Source: Bacillota bacterium
Lineage (GTDB): Bacteria > Bacillota > Syntrophomonadia > Syntrophomonadales > Syntrophomonadaceae
Assembly (NCBI GenBank): GCA_017861475.1
Contig: JAGFXV010000111.1
Coordinates: forward strand, 1-7,659
Length of the DNA stretch: 7,659 nucleotides
Direction: 5' to 3'
A program made the position numbers and the translations under genes. Below the pieces are notes generated by a model. That model did not search any database. It was not told the DNA's origin and saw nothing but the letters and a program-made list of their open reading frames with translations. Below, in pieces: positions 5,859 to 7,659 of this stretch; within the stretch, counting starts at the first letter, position 1, and every line of letters begins with the position of its first letter.

Positions 5859-7301
5859 ATGGATAAGACGGATTTTAAAGCATATGGTTTTTCCAGAGAA
5901 ATATTAGCGGCCCTGGATAAATTGGGCTATGAAACAACCACTGAAGTCCAGGAACAGGTGCTGCCCTATGCGATCGAAGGCAGAGATCTGATCGTGAAGG
6001 CTCAAACCGGCAGTGGCAAAACAGCTGCCTTCGCCATACCGATTTGTGAAAGGATCGTATTGGAACAAAAGAAACCTCAGGTATTGGTGCTCACCCCCAC
6101 GAGAGAGCTGGCAGTACAAGTCCGGGAAGATTTTGCTGATATTGGCCGCTACAATCGCATCAGGGTGGCGGCTATTTACGGTCAACAGCCGATGTATATC
6201 CAAAAAAGTCAGCTCCGCCAGCGAGTGCATGTCATTGTTGCCACCCCGGGAAGATTGCTGGACCACTTGCAGCAAGGGAATGTCAGTTTCGATGAAATCA
6301 AGTACCTGGTGATCGATGAGGCAGATGAAATGCTGAACATGGGCTTTATTGATCAGGTGGAGGCTATTCTCAATGAGATCCCCTTTAATCGGATCACCAT
6401 GCTATTCTCAGCCACCATGCCGGATGCCATTGAACAAATATGCCATCAATACATGCGCGATCCCAAGCGGATTGAAGTTGCTTCTCAAAACCCGACGACC
6501 GCAAGGATCGAGCAGTTTTACTACACCGTCGAAGAGCATGATAAGTTTGATCTTCTAAATCTCATTCTAAATACCATGCAACCGGAACTCAGCCTGGTCT
6601 TCTGTCATACCAGAGAAAAAGTGGACCAGTTGGTTCAGCGGATGAAAGCGAAGAGATATCGCTGCCGGGGCTTGCATGGCGGTATGGAACAAAGGGATCG
6701 GCTGTCGATCATGCAGAGTTTTAAGAACGGGAACTTCCCGCTTCTCATTGCTACCGACGTTGCCGCCAGAGGAATCGACATCGAAGAACTGAGCCTGGTG
6801 ATTAATTATGATATTCCTTTTGATAAGGAAAAATACGTTCACCGGATTGGACGAACCGGTCGGATAGACAATAAAGGTACAGCCATCACCTTCGTCTCCG
6901 CCGGTGAGTTTAAAATGCTGCAGGAAATCGAGCAATATGTGGGCTATGAAATTGCAGAGAAAGCGCTCCCCTCAGCTGAAGATCCGATATTGGTGAGTGC
7001 TCTTCCTGATGACAGGTTAACAGCCAGGTCAAGCTCCAAGCGTGACCGGCGCGGCCAACTAAATAAAGAAGTTACAAAAATACGAATCAATGCAGGCAGG
7101 AAAAAGAATATGCGACCCGGCGATATCCTCGGCGCTCTTACCAATATTGAATGCGTTAGCGCGAGTGATATTGGAATTATTGATGTGCAGGACTATTATT
7201 CATATGTAGACATCCTGGCCAATAAAGGCAGCCTGGTCCTGGAAGCACTACAAGATATGCCGATCAAGGGCAAAAAGGTCAGCGTTAAAAAGCTCGACTA
7301 A
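5859..7301 (+). CDS. dbpA: DEAD-box ATP-dependent RNA helicase DbpA (YxiN-type)
   Basis: 480 residues, matching Bacillus YxiN/DbpA length. The family uses ATP to remodel RNA during large-subunit ribosome assembly and is directed to hairpin 92 of 23S rRNA by its C-terminal RNA-recognition domain. Motifs in order: Q motif around F11 to Q31, I AQTGSGKT (48-55), Ia PTRELA (80-85), Ib TPGR (129-132), II DEAD (153-156), III SAT (184-186), IV LVFCHT (246-251), V ATDVAARGIDI (298-308), VI YVHRIGRTGR (326-335). A basic linker (about 388-404) leads to the DbpA-type RNA-binding domain (about 403-480) with KIRINAGRKKNMRPGDILGAL and SASDIGIIDVQDYYSYVDIL. I choose ATG 5859 over the in-frame ATG 5832 because GGAG at 5845-5848 is 10 nt ahead of it and the family begins there. 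It is monocistronic; no strong terminator is visible after the stop. Confidence 0.95.
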   Translation: MDKTDFKAYGFSREILAALDKLGYETTTEVQEQVLPYAIEGRDLIVKAQTGSGKTAAFAIPICERIVLEQKKPQVLVLTPTRELAVQVREDFADIGRYNRIRVAAIYGQQPMYIQKSQLRQRVHVIVATPGRLLDHLQQGNVSFDEIKYLVIDEADEMLNMGFIDQVEAILNEIPFNRITMLFSATMPDAIEQICHQYMRDPKRIEVASQNPTTARIEQFYYTVEEHDKFDLLNLILNTMQPELSLVFCHTREKVDQLVQRMKAKRYRCRGLHGGMEQRDRLSIMQSFKNGNFPLLIATDVAARGIDIEELSLVINYDIPFDKEKYVHRIGRTGRIDNKGTAITFVSAGEFKMLQEIEQYVGYEIAEKALPSAEDPILVSALPDDRLTARSSSKRDRRGQLNKEVTKIRINAGRKKNMRPGDILGALTNIECVSASDIGIIDVQDYYSYVDILANKGSLVLEALQDMPIKGKKVSVKKLD

Positions 7302-7368
7302 TTCGTTGTTGTCATAACCCCGTACCCTTAACACACGTATTGTTTATTTTTCTTCTAATCATAATCAG

Positions 7369-7494
7369 CTATTTAAAATAAAATTTATTGTATATAATTA
7401 TTGCTACAATTGCAATAATGATAATCCATAATATCCAATCTTGATTTGTTATCCACTCAATATCTTGACTCGGAACAATTGAAAATATATACAT
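7369..7494 (-). CDS. Putative small single-span membrane protein, 41 aa
   Basis: A short ORF on the minus strand in an AT-rich stretch: ATG at 7494-7492, TAG at 7371-7369. GGAG (plus-strand 7505-7508) lies 10 nt before the ATG, a normal ribosome-binding arrangement. The peptide begins MYIFSIVPSQDIEWITNQDW, continues with an uninterrupted hydrophobic helix of about 14-16 residues (ILWIIIIAIVAIIIY) and ends with the short basic/aromatic tail NKFYFK. That gives a topology of acidic-polar N-terminus outside and positive C-terminus inside. It follows the partial transporter gene by 55 nt on the same strand and could share its transcript. I do not recognise the family. The risk is that short AT-rich ORFs with Ile-rich helices can arise by chance; the ribosome-binding site and the polar-hydrophobic-basic layout argue for a real gene. 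Confidence 0.5.
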   Translation of the reverse strand: MYIFSIVPSQDIEWITNQDWILWIIIIAIVAIIIYNKFYFK

Positions 7495-7504
7495 AATATT
7501 TTAT

Positions 7505-7508
7505 CTCC
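7505..7508 (-). promoter_or_regulatory. Shine-Dalgarno of the 41-aa ORF
   Basis: GGAG on the minus strand, 10 nt ahead of the ATG at 7494. It begins 2 nt after the hairpin at 7511-7541, so folding could affect access to it. Confidence 0.5.
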
Positions 7509-7510
7509 AT

Positions 7511-7541
7511 GTGTAATATGGGGGCGCTTCCCTTGTTACAC
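7511..7541 (-). promoter_or_regulatory. Hairpin between transporter stop and the small ORF
   Basis: The arms GTGTAA and TTACAC pair perfectly (6 bp). After two single mismatches around one A-T pair, a GGG/CCC stem closes a 7-nt loop; the whole element is 31 nt. There is no T-run on the minus strand after it, because the Shine-Dalgarno follows directly, so it is not a classical intrinsic terminator. It may be a processing, stability or translation-control element, or a weak attenuator. Confidence 0.45.
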
Positions 7542-7549
7542 TGTCCGCT

Positions 7550-7659
7550 CTAGACACTCTCATCCCCAACCAAACTACCCTTATCCAATCTGGCATTAAC
7601 CGCTTTGCCAAGCAACTTGTAAATCGTGGCGGCAACCGGCACGCCCAACAGTACGCCGG
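7550..7659 (-). CDS. C-terminal end of an AI-2E/PerM-family membrane transporter (partial)
   Basis: The minus-strand frame is open from the right edge to TAG at 7552-7550, giving 35 visible residues; the rest of the gene is outside the window. The visible part is GVLLGVPVAATIYKLLGKAV followed by NARLDKGSLVGDESV. A Gly-Leu-Leu-Gly-Val-Pro turn, an Ala/Ile helix and a basic cytoplasmic tail are typical of the last membrane helix of AI-2E family (DUF20/PerM/YdiK-like) permeases, whose members include quorum-signal exporters and ion antiporters. No function can be deduced from the tail alone. The assignment rests on the resemblance of this short tail only. The small ORF lies directly downstream. 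Confidence 0.6.
   Translation of the reverse strand, partial: GVLLGVPVAATIYKLLGKAVNARLDKGSLVGDESV

Noticed and set aside
7397..7419. Perfect 8-bp inverted repeat ATTATTGC/GCAATAAT with a 7-nt loop
   Set aside because: It lies inside the small ORF and follows from repeated Ile/Ala codons of the membrane helix. It is AT-rich without a T-run, so not a good terminator.

Overview
The window reads like chromosome of an anaerobic, mid-GC Firmicute. A Clostridia of the Desulfitobacterium/Dehalobacter/Desulfosporosinus sort is my inference, not a proof. The clues are strong purine-rich Shine-Dalgarno sites, frequent GTG and TTG starts, nickel-enzyme maturation genes, a large multi-[4Fe-4S] flavoprotein, and a DEAD-box helicase whose C-terminal RNA-binding domain resembles Bacillus YxiN/DbpA.

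Layout. Positions 1-3699 (+) hold a compact three-gene cluster: hypB (5' end cut off by the window edge), an 885-residue iron-sulfur/FAD/NAD(P) oxidoreductase, and hypA. The gaps are only 36 and 38 nt, so co-transcription is likely. HypA and HypB deliver nickel to [NiFe] hydrogenase or related Ni enzymes. The oxidoreductase between them is not a known maturation factor and is the most interesting context in the window. After a 267-nt spacer with a 12-bp tandem duplication comes a 218-aa protein I cannot name (3967-4623, +). It is convergent with an ADP-ribosylglycohydrolase of the DraG/ARH type (4647-5594, -). A 264-nt divergent intergenic region separates that from dbpA (5859-7301, +).

The last 358 nt look empty at first but carry two minus-strand items. 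One is the C-terminal 35 codons of a membrane protein resembling the AI-2E/PerM transporter family, entering from the right edge. The other, 55 nt downstream of it, is a 41-codon ORF with its own Shine-Dalgarno and one predicted membrane helix. A GC-topped hairpin lies between the two.

How the genes work together. Only hypB-oxidoreductase-hypA looks like a functional unit, coupling nickel insertion with a redox enzyme. The other genes appear to be independent single-gene units: hydrolase for ADP-ribosyl modification, ribosome-assembly helicase, and transporter plus small membrane protein. I see no CRISPR array, tRNA, rRNA, insertion sequence or phage gene.
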